A DNA stretch of 64,000 nucleotides, taken from Effrenium voratum. Lineage: Eukaryota; Sar; Dinophyceae; Suessiales; Symbiodiniaceae. The notes under the pieces were generated by a model. It was not told the origin of the DNA, did not search any database, and saw only the letters and a list, made by a program, of their open reading frames with translations. The stretch covers positions 231,001 through 295,000 of the forward strand of contig CAUJNA010003090.1 in NCBI GenBank assembly GCA_963377175.1, given 5' to 3'. Position numbers and translations under genes: made by a program. This document shows positions 49,601 through 61,000 of this stretch, in pieces; position 1 is the first letter of the stretch; each line of letters starts with the position of its first letter.

Positions 49601-52600
49601 GTTGAAGGGAAACCAGGACCCGAAAGTAATTGTGAGCGCTCAACATGCAAACTTTGGACCCTGGTCAAGAAAGGAAACTTGCAAGTCTGTCCCGAACACC
49701 AAAGAAGACAATTCGAGGGTCAAATCAACATCAACTGACACAGTAGATTCCAAAAGGGATACCAAACACATCGCAAAACCCTCGTGGACCCTACTGAAAC
49801 CAACCACATAACACACCAAAAGCAAACCAAAATCCCCCCCCCAAACAAACAGCAAACCCCCCAAACCGACAGCAAACCACAGGGAAGCCCAAAGGAAAAC
49901 ATAATGAAACCAAACACATGCTGAAAATAACCGCCTGGCAGGTTTCCTCTGGTAAGCGGCAAAACGTAAAAACCCAAGTGCTCTCATTCTCGTGTTTGCT
50001 TTTTTTTGATAAGGGGTCGCGTTGATGTTGCTTGAACATTAATTATCAAACCATCAAACTTGAGCCTGGATCAACAAGTTCAACCACCAGCGGACATCAG
50101 ATGTTAGTCCTTTTTTCTATTCAGCCAGGCCCAGCCCGGCCTTCCCGCAGAGGATGCCACTTGGAAGCCTTGAGCCCCGTCTGCGCTGTGGCCGCCTCGA
50201 TGTCCCGAGAGCCCAAGTAGAGCGGCTGCCCAGCGGCCTTCCACCAAAACGAGCTGAGAGACGCCTTTGATAGAAAATGAGTGTGGCTCAAAAGAAGGGG
50301 ACCCGCAAAAGAATCTTTCGGCTTCCCTTCTAAAAAACACTCCAAACGAATTGCACTCCCACAAAACACACACACACAAATTGGTGTTGGACTGAGTCAC
50401 TGCCCGAGCCTTTTTCGAGGCCCATCTAACCTGAGGCTTTGTTTCCTTGAGCTTTGTCCCAAATCCGCCTATGAAAATGGCGACCTGGGGGTAAGGCAAG
50501 CCAATGAGCACAGCCGTTGAAGCTCTAGTTCAGCTTCCAGCAAGTTCCCCAAAACTCACTTCCTGAGTGGACTGGCCCAAAAAGGTCCAAAACGTTTGAT
50601 TTATATACCACTAAAATGATCTTCCCAACAAGTTTGAAGTCCAGGAACTCGGGGAGTGAGAAAGCGAAACCAACAAAGGCTCCGGCCCATGTTGGTCTCA
50701 CACTCAATTCAAGCCCCAACTTGGTCATGAACGACTTCGTCCCCAAAAAAAAACACGGTGCCTTTTGTCTCGAAACGACCAGCAACCACCCGGAGGGGCC
50801 ACGGAAAAACGAATTTCCCAGCGAACTCCACGCCTCCAACTCCTTCGCGCCCTGAATCGGAACCCCTCCGGCTCCTTCCGGGTAGGCCATGCTCGAGACG
50901 AGAAATGGACGCTGTCCGTTTTCGGGTTTGCCCTCAAAGTGCCCAAGCTTTTAGTGGAAATGGACACCCGACTCGAAACCAACTAAAAACAACGAAAACC
51001 CTCAGGAGCCGGATAGCTGGGAACAGCCAAGACCAAGCAACTGACTGGTAAACTCAAAAAACCCAAGCACGTGGTCGCCGAACTTGGATTCGAACTGGGC
51101 CATGAACCCTCTAAACCCTTGCGCCGATTTGAGCTGTGCTCGGCACGAAGCTTACGTTTAAAAGCAAGTGGAACCTCCTAACAGGATCCAGCAGAAGAAA
51201 AGGTGTTCACTGGAGTTAACCCTATTAGATTATGTCAGTTCAATAACTTCCACACACACACACACACGTTCTGCCTGTTGCTTGCCCACTTTTGGTCACC
51301 CCTGAGATGCAGCATGTGCCCCAGCTTGGCTCTGTTGACACCTGAACAACCCGTAGCAGCTTTCCCCCCCCCCCCGAGCTCAGCGGCTCAAAACCAATTT
51401 TTCAAGCGGTCCCCAAACCATCAAATTCAAGACAACGTCTGTATTAACAAACACAAAACAAAACAGGCAAACAGTCGCACAAAAAAAAGGGGGGTGGGTG
51501 CCCACGGGAGTGACCCTGTTGAACATGACTGTTCCGGGGTCGTCTGTAATGTCAAGCTATTTGCTTTGGGGAAGTGACATCACCCGCTCGAAGCCATGGC
51601 CTTTTGCGTGTAGAGGGTTTAGATCCAGGAAATCTGAGAGCAAGTCCTGGCAACACTAAAGTTAGACACGGCAATACTAAACTAAGTACTGGCAATCCAA
51701 CTGGCAAAACACAACAAAGTACGATACTTAGGTCATCCAAGCTCCCTGCTAGACCTTAATGGAGCACCGCGAGCACTGCTTGGACTGTTGGGGGGGCCGC
51801 TAAAACAGGTTTTACATTCTCCAGATGCCCAAAGGGGCCCACTTAGGGTGTTGATCACTTTCAAGAGGCGACCTCACCAAACAGAAAGGGAATTTGCTGA
51901 AATCCACTGACCAACTGGGAGTGGAAGCCTAGGGTTTCTCTGGCCAGGCTTAAAGGGGCAACAACTTCTTCACGGAACTTTTGACTGTATTTGGATTTGA
52001 AAAGCGCCTGGGACGGATCCGCCCAAATGGTCATAATGGCCATGGGTGTAGAGCGCCCCCACCAACCTGACGAGCTACTTGCTTCAGGTAAACCCTTGAC
52101 TCAGGGAATGAACTTGTCAGCTAGTCAGATTGGGAGTGGCACTGCTTCGGTGGACATTGCCGAAAAGTATCCTTCTACACCGGACAAAGCAATCTCAAAT
52201 CAAAAAAAGGGCGCCCTGGGAATGCACGTGTTTTTCCTTTCACACCGGACACACAGCTTGGGGGTCAGAAGACATACAGATGAAGCACCCGTTGCCCACC
52301 GAAGGTCCAGTCTCATGTGGTGCCAATCGGGTTATTCATTGGCCGCTCTTGGCTTCTAGACTCTAAGTGATCAACAAGGGCTGGAAAAACCGACCCCGGC
52401 GACGGGTGGTTTTATGGAAGATATCCTTTTGGCAGGTTCTGGGAACAATTGTTTTGGGGATCTGTTTGGCTTACTCTCCACATGATAATTAAATTATTCA
52501 TGCTCTCAAGCAACGGCCACATGGCTGCTCATGGAAAGCAATCGGGTTTTCCGCTTTGCCACTTTCCAAAGGAAACCTGCCAGGGTCGTTAGGGTAGAAA

Positions 52601-53163
52601 GCTGATCAAAAGCGGCAAACAAACTTGATCCCACGCCTGCCCTCGTGGTTTATTTTAAGCTCACACTTTGCAACAACACCCTCCCACCTGAGCGATGCAA
52701 GTGCTGGGAAGCAGTGGAAACTGCTACCGGTCTCATGAACAAAAGGTACACCCAGGCGAAGCCCCAAAGGGCTTAAACAAAACAGGCGGCATTCATCTGG
52801 GCAAATTACAAAACGGAAACCAGGAATCCCCGCCTGAGTCAGCTGGTATTGCCCCGAACGGCGAGCTCGCCATAACTTTTGCAAATGTTTCACTGGGTGC
52901 CGTGGACGGTGACCCCAAATATCCACCAACCCGTGCTTCTTTTTCGTGGGTGTGGGCAACCCCGTCAAATCAACCAGGAGAATCCCGCTCCAAACAAATC
53001 AAACGCAGAATCTCTGCTCAGATCCGGGGTTCGGGGGCTCGAACGGCTCTCCGACTCGGGGACTCGGCCTCAGCTCCTTCTTCTCCAGGTACCGCTGGAT
53101 CCTTGGCACGTCCCAGGCGGCGTCCACGGTGAGTGCCACCTCCCCGTTGTCGATGATGTACCT
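40972..53163 (-). CDS. Gene C: metallo-beta-lactamase-fold hydrolase, 10 exons to stop
   Basis: Exons, in transcript order: 53163-53069, 52066-52020, 50865-50834, 50237-50141, 48816-48779, 47616-47569, 44977-44899, 43871-43791, 42927-42849, 41011-40972. Joined in frame they give 211 residues from RYIIDNG to a TGA at 40972-40974. All hallmarks are present in order: YIIDNGEVALTVDA strand pair; THGHYDHLGG (H-x-H-x-D-H); DTPGHT (third ligand histidine); FTGDTLF (bridging aspartate); GRTDLPGGD; and LPGHS (last histidine). The layout is that of glyoxalase II/LACTB2-like hydrolases with two metal ions, acting on thioesters or related bonds; the substrate cannot be told. The N terminus is incomplete: possible upstream exons at 55648-55582 and near 56839 (MLRFLLLLGRSAQ, which could be a targeting sequence) are unproven. 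Six donors are GC, two GT, one GA. Confidence 0.85.
41091..41188 (+). repeat. Dispersed inverted-end element, family A
   Basis: TGTGTCTTATTTTGAGGGTA faces TTCCCCATTTTGTGACAAAC, which is imperfectly complementary. It lies in the intron just before the gene C last exon. Confidence 0.55.
42849..42927 (-). CDS. Gene C exon 9
   Basis: The acceptor is CCGGAG|GCTATG and the donor GCGAG|GCGCAC (GC). It reads (S)YDAPPRRLDMASVRTGNGA then MKAALA. It corresponds to the region after PGH that packs back on the fold. Confidence 0.8.
43089..43178 (+). repeat. tRNA-derived SINE-like element
   Basis: GAATTGGTGGGTTGG opens it; GGTGGTTTGGTGCTTGCGGG, CATCCTCTACAAGAACCGG and B-box-like GGTTCATTCC follow. The layout matches 12975 and 40768. 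Confidence 0.6.
43791..43871 (-). CDS. Gene C exon 8, last metal histidine
   Basis: The acceptor is GGCGAG|GCGGCG and the donor CCACA|GCCGGG (GC). It reads (G)GDGEALQRSLARLGRLPDQ, then VQVLPGH plus a split S. L-x-L-P-x-x-x-x-V-L-P-G-H is a classic block of the family. Confidence 0.87.
44713..44847 (+). repeat. Dispersed inverted-end element, family A (type copy)
   Basis: The ends GTGTGTCTGTTTCGAGGA and TCTCCTGAAACAGACATACAC pair almost fully. The middle holds TTAAAGGGAAACCAACATAG. It begins about 50 bases into the intron after gene C exon 7. Confidence 0.7.
44899..44977 (-). CDS. Gene C exon 7, FTGDTLF
   Basis: The acceptor is TTGAAG|CCA and the donor CCAG|GCGCGG (GC). It reads PKHMAPGLLFTGDTLFLKNV, then GRTDLP plus a split G. 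It contains the bridging aspartate. An acceptor 25 bases further in (CCCAG|GCC) was rejected because it breaks the join to exon 6. Confidence 0.88.
46087..46163 (-). repeat. tRNA-derived SINE-like element, minus strand
   Basis: Read on the minus strand: TTGTGATTTGGTGGTTAGGG, TTTACCCCCTAGAAGCGGA, then a B-box-like GGTTCAATTCC. It has a tRNA-like order of A and B boxes. Confidence 0.55.
46539..46621 (+). repeat. (AAGC)n tetranucleotide repeat
   Basis: About 20 AAGC units with two GCGA interruptions. It lies in the intron between gene C exons 6 and 7. Confidence 0.95.
47569..47616 (-). CDS. Gene C exon 6, TPGHT
   Basis: The acceptor is TGTGAG|CTG and the donor CGG|GTGTCA (GT). Its 16 codons read LRMDTPGHTLGALFLR. 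It supplies the third metal-ligand histidine. Confidence 0.85.
48049..48082 (+). repeat. Dispersed core, family C
   Basis: GTTTTGCAGCCCCTCACTAA, then ACATGAACATACGG. It lies in the intron between gene C exons at 48779 and 47616. Confidence 0.5.
48779..48816 (-). CDS. Gene C exon 5
   Basis: The acceptor is TGCCAG|GGGACA and the donor CTG|GTGATC (GT). It reads (G)DTVSLLPDHPIL. The open frame continues past the donor, but only this cut gives PILLRMDTPGHT. Confidence 0.75.
50141..50237 (-). CDS. Gene C exon 4
   Basis: The acceptor is GTGGAAG|GCC and the donor GAAG|GCCGGG (GC). It reads AAGQPLYLGSRDIEAATAQT, then GLKASKWHPLRE. It is the helical region between H-x-H-x-D-H and TPGHT. Confidence 0.83.
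50834..50865 (-). CDS. Gene C microexon, 32 bases
   Basis: The acceptor is CCGGAG|GGGTTC and the donor TTGGAG|GCGTGG (GC). It reads (G)VPIQGAKELE. It completes DHLGGVP, the usual continuation of the metal motif. Confidence 0.72.
51069..51140 (-). repeat. tRNA-like fragment, minus strand
   Basis: On the minus strand GGGTTTAGAGGGTTCATGG leads to B-box-like AGTTCGAATCC. No full cloverleaf could be drawn. Confidence 0.4.
52020..52066 (-). CDS. Gene C exon 2, H-x-H-x-D-H motif
   Basis: The acceptor is CGTCAG|GTTGGT and the donor GGGCG|GATCCG (GA). After a split R it reads LVGALYTHGHYDHLG plus a split G. It carries four metal-binding residues. The GA donor is required for DHLGGVP; a GC donor three bases earlier would delete one glycine. 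Confidence 0.85.
53069..53163 (-). CDS. Gene C first secure exon
   Basis: It reads RYIIDNGEVALTVDAAWDVP, then RIQRYLEKKEL plus a split R. The donor is CTGAG|GCCGAG (GC). The acceptor is CCAG|AGG or, four bases earlier, CCAG|CCAG. It is the first strand pair of the metallo-beta-lactamase fold. Confidence 0.82.
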
Positions 53164-55581
53164 CTGGCTGGGTGGGCGGCCGGGGCCGGAAAAAAAGTTT
53201 GGAGGCGCAGGCTTCCCTATGGTTCCCCTTGTGGGTTTATACACATCACCCTTTGGACCAGCTTAAAAAGAGCTTCCTTTTGGTGGAGTAATGCAGAGAG
53301 CTCTTTCAGCTTGGCTTAAAAGGAAATCAAACAGACACTCCCTTTTTCCTTGCGGGGTGGGGGGGGGGGCCGACGTCCCCTTTTTGTGACACATGAAACG
53401 ACTGCTTTAGAATGATATCGGATAAGCTAGATTCCTGCGGATGATTCCTAAAGACTGTCCTGTGGCCCCATTTGTCTTTGATGGTTTGGTTGCAACTTCC
53501 CAAGTGGATTGGCCAGAAAATGTCCACACTGTGTGTTTACTAAATGTATTTTCAACAACAACACGCGGCAACCCCCAGAAATTTAGCTTTTGATATCCCT
53601 TCAAACCAATCTTGAAAAAGGTACCTTTCAACCAAGCTGCAACCGCGAAACTCTGAACATGGTCTTTCCAAACGGGAGAAGATTTCCACCCATGGAAACT
53701 GTCGGTGGACTTGGCTTCCAACGCGGGCTCTATCAATTCCTCACAAGAGTGTGGTGTTCCTTTGGGTATTCTTTTTAGGAGGTTGGCTTACACCTAACCC
53801 AAAAAGCCTACGCATCTTAACCGTTAGTGCCCCCCTAGGTTTGCCACATGCCCAGAGGGGTTGACAAATTTGATCTCCTGCAATGGAAGCCTTCGCATCA
53901 CCGAAACTTGCTTCCAGCCGTTTTTACCGAGTGTCTCTAAGTTCGGGAACCCCGCGATTGAGATTTCTTTTGGCTTTCCATTATATAGACACGAAGACAC
54001 ACACACACACACGCCAATTGGATCTAATCAAATGACTAAACCCGAAAAGTTGCGCAAATTTGATGGCTCCCAGCTCGCCCTTGGCTGGAGCTGGAGCCAA
54101 CCATCCACATTCCGGTCCTCCACACCCCCAACTCCCAACCAGCCCTTGCTTTCAACCAAGGTTGCCAAAGTCAGATGGAGAGACTGACCTCAAGAAATGC
54201 TAGGGACCAACTACCCTCCCTTCCACAAACATAAACCTGACTGAGAAGTGCTCAGTGGTGGGCTACATGTTACTGGACAGGGTGATCCATCAGGATATGC
54301 TGCCTGGCGGCTGGTAGTTGGCCATCTGCCCAAGCTGCAACCTTGAAACACACGTCGGTTGTTCGGTTTTGTATCCAAGCGGAAACGGGAGCATCAGTTT
54401 GTTACAAGTACCAGCTGGCGCAAGATTCGGTGTATCCACAGTATTTCAGAGGTATCTCACTTGCTGAGTGAATGCGCCAAAAACAACTCGCTGGTAACTG
54501 GAAACCTTGATTTTGCTCCTTTGCTCGCGGGTAACTGGGTACACGGTCATCCCCTGCTCGTTTTCTCGTCTTTCAACCCCAGCCAACATATGCTCACATA
54601 TATTGTTGTGCACCCACCGACATGGTCTCTCCATAAATAAGTCCTAAAACTTGGGAAGTGAGAAGACTTTGGGAGGAATCTTTGGCCTATCTTTGGATAA
54701 AGGGTATACCGCCAAAACCCCGTAGAAGGGGCCGTAGTCACCGTTCCCTTGCTTCCAACTTGCAAAATGGTTGTTCAAATTCTCCATAGAGGGTCCATAG
54801 AGGGTTTGGCCAAGGCACATACGAACCAGGGACATACAACGCATAGGTGGCTACCATGCAAGTCAACCGATTTCCGTCGCAAGCTGCACAGTTCTATGTT
54901 GAATCTCCTGAAAATGCACAGGCAAAACAGGGTTGTACTTGTTGGGCATGGAAGGCCAAGAGTCAGGTGTAATTTTGCGCAAATTGGTGCATGGACTTGA
55001 ACCCAAGGTGCCACAAAAGGAGATGGGTTCTCCAATGTTGCGGGTTTTATGTTCATTGCGCACCCCTGAACCTCTGGATGGTTTCGCAAAATCCAAACAT
55101 CTCACGATGAAATGACAGCATGGGAGTGAAACTGTAACGTTTGTGGGTATTTGCGTTGGGGAATCGAATGTTTCCAGGGTTGCTGAACGCTGGTGAGAAA
55201 TGGATTTTGTGCGTCCACAGTAGGATTGACAGTTCGCATACCATCACTCTAGGCAGGTGCACAGCATCTCAATTTTGTTCTACTCAAACCCGCCGCACAG
55301 TTTTTTGAGGATCCACTCAGAAACTTCTAAACTCAGCATCATTCCCCTAACAAAGGACACCATGCACCCCTCAAAAAACAACTGCAAACCCCAGCACCGC
55401 ACCCCTCCTTGCAAATCTCGGGACAATCCGTTCAGAGTTCTTTATTATTCTCCTCAAAACATCACCCCTACCAGGGAAACACACCATAAGCGGCCACAAA
55501 AGGTGATGCTGAAAAGCGCCAAAACGGGAAACGGGAAACCCTGGGACATCCGCCCAAACAAAAGGATCGCGCGCTTCACAC

Positions 55582-55648
55582 GCGCAATCGAGGCGCTGAT
55601 GCACATGCACGCCGCCGCAGTCGAGGACCGCAGCGCCTTGAGCATGGC
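55582..55648 (-). CDS. Possible exon upstream of gene C
   Basis: The acceptor CCCGAG|GCC and donor GCGC|GTGTGA enclose AMLKALRSSTAAACMCISAS then IA. Codon bias is high, but the opposite strand is equally coding-like (RFTRAIEALMHMHAAAVEDR), and its phase does not join the exon at 53163 directly. Confidence 0.35.
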
Positions 55649-56040
55649 CTCGGGGAAATAACCCAACCCTCACTTCCCATGGAGTGTGTTGATTGCACCT
55701 GCCCAAACGTTGTTTTTTCCTTCTTCTTTTTCCGGAGTTCGCCCTGTCTCTTTTTGCCCACAAACGACTGCCCTCTCGACGCCCCAAACACATTTGCGTT
55801 GAGATGGGTTTCCCTGGCACAAAGTTGTGAGGCCAATTCTCCCGCGTGTAGAGGGCAGGGACTGTTGGCCCCAAAGAACTTTCCGCGGATCCTCAACAGG
55901 CAACTTTGAGGTGAGTGCGCAAGGCTTCCGAAATATATTATCTTAGCACAACCAAAGGGATGCTTGCTTGAGGAAACTCAAAGGCCTCTCCACCCAAAAG
56001 GGGCGGCTCTTTGGACCTGGGTTGGAAACTTGTCCGAACA

Positions 56041-56126
56041 GTGTGTCGTTTTCGAGGGTATCTTGTGCTGGGGTTGACAGAGAAGTCAAAGGGAAACCGG
56101 GGGATCCCCATTTGGAGACAAACCCA
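56041..56126 (+). repeat. Dispersed inverted-end element, family A
   Basis: GTGTGTCGTTTTCGAGGGTA faces GGATCCCCATTTGGAGACA, with AGTCAAAGGGAAACCGGG between them. It lies upstream of gene C. Confidence 0.6.
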
Positions 56127-57499
56127 CATGTCCAACCTGTAAACATCATTCCAAGTGAAACCCGCTTTATTCAACTCTTTCTGGTTGCGCGAGCTTCCCC
56201 ACACCCAATCCATCTATCTTCTGCCTTACAATCATGGAAGTAGCAGCGGGTTTTCCTAAACGACAGTAAGTAGTCTTCCCAAAATCATGGTAATCATGTT
56301 GGCTGTAATTCTCGGACAGACTAGATTCTGGCAAATAGTTCAAGTTCATATGCCTGTAAAATTGAATTGGGACACCCTCTTGAAAGTGCTTGGTGGACAG
56401 AAATCCCAACCAAAGGGTGCCTTAAGATCCACCCACACCCATATTTCTGGTGCGGGACAATGACGGACTAAAAGGCCACTGGTTGAGCGGGATGACGGCA
56501 AGGCCATTCAATCAAAAACGGCAAGCGGTAAGCTTGGTCTGGCAATCGATTGTTGGGAGGGTACTTTCGGGTTACTCCCCTACACGTCTTCAAGTGGAGC
56601 CACGATGCCCCAAGACAGGGTCCAATTGCCAAAAAGAGCTTCCTCCAATCATGGCTTGTTGGGTTGCCAAAGACAAATTCCGCTGGTGTCTCGCAGTATT
56701 CATAGGGTTTCATCCATCCCAACTGCAGGACTCTGTCCATCGGTGTTTGATCTGCAGAGTAACCGAAAAAGAAAAAAAACGTGGACCAAAACACATGCCA
56801 TTGGGCTGAGCGGCCCAGCAGCAGCAGAAACCGCAGCATGGCTCCGAACGCTCCACGCGCTTTTGGCTAGACCGCGAGCGCGATCCCCCCAGTGAGGCGA
56901 AAGGCGATAGCCCTTCACCCTACCTGAAGAGGTGGTGAGTTTTCTTTCTTACTTAAAATCCCGCGAAAGAAGGCGACGCTTTCTTTAGGACGCAACAGCT
57001 ACCCTAAGTTTTCACGAGCAAAGAAATATATGCCCCCTTGCAAAGATGTTGTCTCGATAGCAGGTTGGCAGGTTCTGCAAGGCTCTGGCAAATCTGTCCA
57101 GGACGCGCAACTAAATCGCAGGGCTTCAGACACTGCCAAGACACTGGTCAACAAAGCAGGGGCTTACACTGCGTCGCATGCGTCTGTGTTTCATTTTGGG
57201 CTCCTCTTGAGGAAGCTCAGCCACAATCAATCCAACAGCTCGATGTTGAAACTGGCTTTGATGGGACATCGACCCCTGAGCCGAACTGATTGCACTCGAA
57301 AATTGACATGGATGGATGCATGTGTGCGAGAAGCTATCTCCAGCCAGAATCCTCTCCGCAGCACACAAACAATTCACACATGGGTGTGAATCTTGACAGG
57401 GGACGCTTTGGTGGACGTCAAACTTCAGAGGAGACGCATGCCCACCAACAACTTGTGAGGTACTGTCCAACAGTTGGTACTGTAGCAAACAACTTTCTC

Positions 57500-57532
57500 T
57501 TTTGCAGCACCCTACTACAAATAAACAGAACC
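57500..57532 (+). repeat. Dispersed core, family C
   Basis: CTTTTGCAGCACCCTACTAC, then AAATAAACAGAAC. It lies between genes D and C. Confidence 0.5.
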
Positions 57533-57721
57533 GCCAAGGAATAACCAGACACACAAAATTTGATGTCCAGGGATGGGCCCCCCACCTCATGTTGGCTGAT
57601 CGGACAAAAGCGGGCCACGTCATCTTGTTCAAACATGTAGGTGTCTCTTTTTTTGGGGGAACCCCGTTTTTGAAGGTTTTTGTAGGGACACCAACAGGAA
57701 ACCCACCATTTTCTCAGCTTC

Positions 57722-57780
57722 CCTCTAGCCTACAAGAACCAGCTGGGGTTCAAATGCCCAAGCCACAGAACCAAACCACC
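57722..57780 (+). repeat. SINE-like fragment
   Basis: CTAGCCTACAAGAACCAGC, then GGGGTTCAAATGCCC and a CCAAACCACC end as in the 12975 element. Confidence 0.5.
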
Positions 57781-58017
57781 TAAGAAGTGTGTGTTTTTTC
57801 TCCCAAAACTGCAGGAACCTTCAAAAACCGAATACCCCCTATCAACCCACACGGTGTGGCCGACAGTACTCCCAAACAAAGTCCAAGAGGCTTTGCTGAT
57901 CCTCCCGGCAGTCATAGCAGGTTGGGACAGTGCTCCCTTAAGGAATCACCGGGCACCGTAAAACTGGACTTGAAAAGTGAAGCATGGTACCCCCCTTTTT
58001 CCAAGAACCCTCCCGAC

Positions 58018-58085
58018 CCGAGTGCAAGGGCAGCCCAGCGCGGCCTGTGAGGGCGGCAGATCGCACGCGAAGTCGTTGCAAATGC
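58018..58085 (-). CDS. Gene D exon, cysteine-rich
   Basis: The acceptor is TTGAG|GCATTT and the donor CGG|GTCGGG (GT). It reads ICNDFACDLPPSQAALGCPC then TR. A second frame (AFATTSRAICRPHRPRW) is also open; this one was chosen for its join and cysteines. Confidence 0.55.
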
Positions 58086-61000
58086 CTCAAACGCCACGCA
58101 TGACAAGCGAAACATTGGAGCTGTTTGGAACTCCCACAAGGAATACAAGGGCACGGGGCTTGAAAAGGAAAACTGCCCTTTGATTCTGTAATTCAAGGGG
58201 GCTAAACCTTGGCTGGTTTTGGGGCCTGCTCCTTCTTACCCCCCCCGAAATAAATCGCTGCGGCGAACTGAAACTGCGTGTTATCGCCAAGGCAAACAGG
58301 GGGGTTATAACCTAACTTTAAAAGGGGAACTGCTGCTCCTCTGCTTGTTTAGTTGCTACCTTGGGAGAAAAGCCAACATACGCAAATATGGTTGCGCAAT
58401 TATCCTAACTGATGGGTAACCGATGGGTCGGAACTGTGCAGCCGAGGGGGCCTCTCCGGCAAATCATATTTTCTCAAGCTTGCATTACTTCTTACATGAC
58501 TTTTGGCTTTACCTGGGTAACATTCAAGGAGCTACATTTTCAGCAGCAGTAAGCCATGCAAACTTTATCAACTGGCCACTGCCAGTCTTGAGCTACTGCG
58601 GCTGATCTCCATGACGGCTTCGAATGGCCCATACAGTATGGGACACGTTCTGCTCCGCTTACCACGCAAGAAAAACACTATAGCCCCTTGATGGATGCAT
58701 ACACGCACACCCGCACACACGCACACAGACACAGACAAAGCCACACAGAGACGCAGACGCATATACCGACACAGAAAGAGACACACACACACAAACAAAC
58801 AAGGGCAACCTCCACACAGACACTCACACAACCACAAACAAACAAACCAACAAACAAACAGGTCAAACCAAACCAAGCCAAACAACCAAACCAAAAGAAA
58901 CAAACTAACAAACAATACAACACAACACAATACAAAACAAAACACTGCAAAACACACAAAACAACAACATAACACAACATAGCACAACACAGCACAAAAC
59001 AAACAACACAACAACACCAAGCAAACACATGCACAAACACCCACCCTATTGGCGTTTCGGAGAGAAGTGTCCCTTTCAGAACCACCGGAGGCAAAGGGGT
59101 GCTTTGACCCTTGTCTGAGGTTCTTTCGCAATCGCCCCCGTTGTGGGGCGTTTAAGTGGCTGAGCCTTTGCCAAGTGCTTCGAGCTCACGACCCCACGCA
59201 AACTCTTGTGGCCACCCGCGAAAAGAGTGGCATCCCTCGGATGAGCTTTGTCCCAGGCTCAGCTTGGTTTTAGGTTGTCCTGTTCGAATGCGAATCACTT
59301 TTTGGGAGCCACCTGGTTTTTCAGATCATGGGCTCCCTCCATTTTTCCACTTACACCGCGCCGCAAAGGACACTCCACTGAACATTGGCAACCAAGTGTC
59401 TTTTTTTTGAGGTACCCCGATTTGGCTAGGTTTTAAAGGAAACCAACAGGAAACAACACCAGTTTGCGGGGGTATCCGCGAAAAAAGACACCCCCAAATT
59501 GTTTGAGGTGGACGTTTTCCACAAACTTCTAGATTGGAAAATATGGCTGTTTATCTGAGGGTAGAGGTCCTTGTAACGGGAAAACATTTCCTGACAAGTA
59601 TCCGTCTCAGTAGCACAATGTAACGCAGAACAACGCAGAGCAGCAGCTCCCGCTCGAAAGTCGCAAGTACGCAAAGCGCTCCAAGCGGCAGAGGGGGGGG
59701 GGTCACGGGCCGGGGCTGTGGTTGGGTCTGTAACGAGGTATGTAACGGTTATGTAACGAGGTCTGTAACGAGGCAAAGCAAAGCCCAGTACGCAAAGCAC
59801 GCCTTGATTGCAGCTATTCAACGCAAGCCAAGCTGCGGCAAAAAGGGGTCGCTGGCCCGGGCTGGGGCTGGGTCTGTACCGAGGCTCTGCAGGCACCGAT
59901 GGAAAACAACTGAGAGTCAGTGCATGCATTGGGGTATGTAAGGAGGGGCATGCAACCAGCCAAGCGATTTCTTCATCTGGGGTGTGTAACGAGGGTGTGT
60001 AACGAGGTCTGTAACGAATGTCCGCCACGGCTCTGTTGCAGACCCCTCAAAAAAAAACACTGCGTATGAGTCAAAAATAGGGGGCCCCAAAATGGCGGCT
60101 GTCCTGCTGGTTTCCATTATATCAGGGTGGAAAGGGTACCCTCCACAAAACACACAGAACCATGAGCGTGTCTTCTTCTGAGGCTCGGTACCCCTGCTTT
60201 GGTGGTTGTGAAGGGACAAAAGGACACCCAGCATTTTAGGGGTCCCAAAATTGGCTGCCGTAAGATCCCCTGCAAAAAGCTGCTTAACTTGTGGCGGGTT
60301 AAACGGGACCCCGCACCAAACCCTCGAAACCTTAAACAAAAACCTAGGGGGATGGCCTCACTGCTGACTTGATGGCCCAAAATTATTGTCTGAGACTTGT
60401 TGTTTGCCGCTGAAATGCTCCAACCCCAAAATGCTCCAACCCCCAAATGGTCCAACCCCGAAAAAGTGACTGAAGTCCCTGAACTCGGGACGTGAGCGGC
60501 TGGTCGCCCTGAGAATTTGGGGCCGGCACACCCGCAGTCCACAGGAGGTGCCCTGGCAAAACTGTTTGGATCGAGGATGGGCTTCTTGCGTCAAGGGACA
60601 AGGAAAAACCACCCGTGTTTCGATACTCGGTTTATTACAACCAACCATAGGGACAAGGAAAACCGACAGATTCCCGAATTTGCTTTGAGACAACCAAACA
60701 ACGTATTGGGCCTCAAAGCGCAATCATCACCGCAGCACACCTTGAATGAGCCAAACTGATGGTTGCAACCACCCACAAAAATCATAGGGACCCCATGAAC
60801 ATTGCGCCACCTATTTCAGCTCCCAGCAGCCATCATGTTTTTCCAGAGGAAGCTCCTCTTGATTCCTTCAGAGTCAACAGCACTCCACCATTTCAAGTCA
60901 GGAACCCACCAAAGGGATTTGGAGGGTGCCGCTGAGACTACTCTAGGAAGCACCACTTGGGAGATGCAGCCTTAAACCGCCAACCAAGGATCTCTAATTA

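Noticed and set aside
56800..56839. MLRFLLLLGRSAQ as the gene C start codon and targeting sequence
   Set aside because: Attractive, but no secure in-frame chain connects it to the exon at 53163, and another frame and gene D's end are equally possible here.
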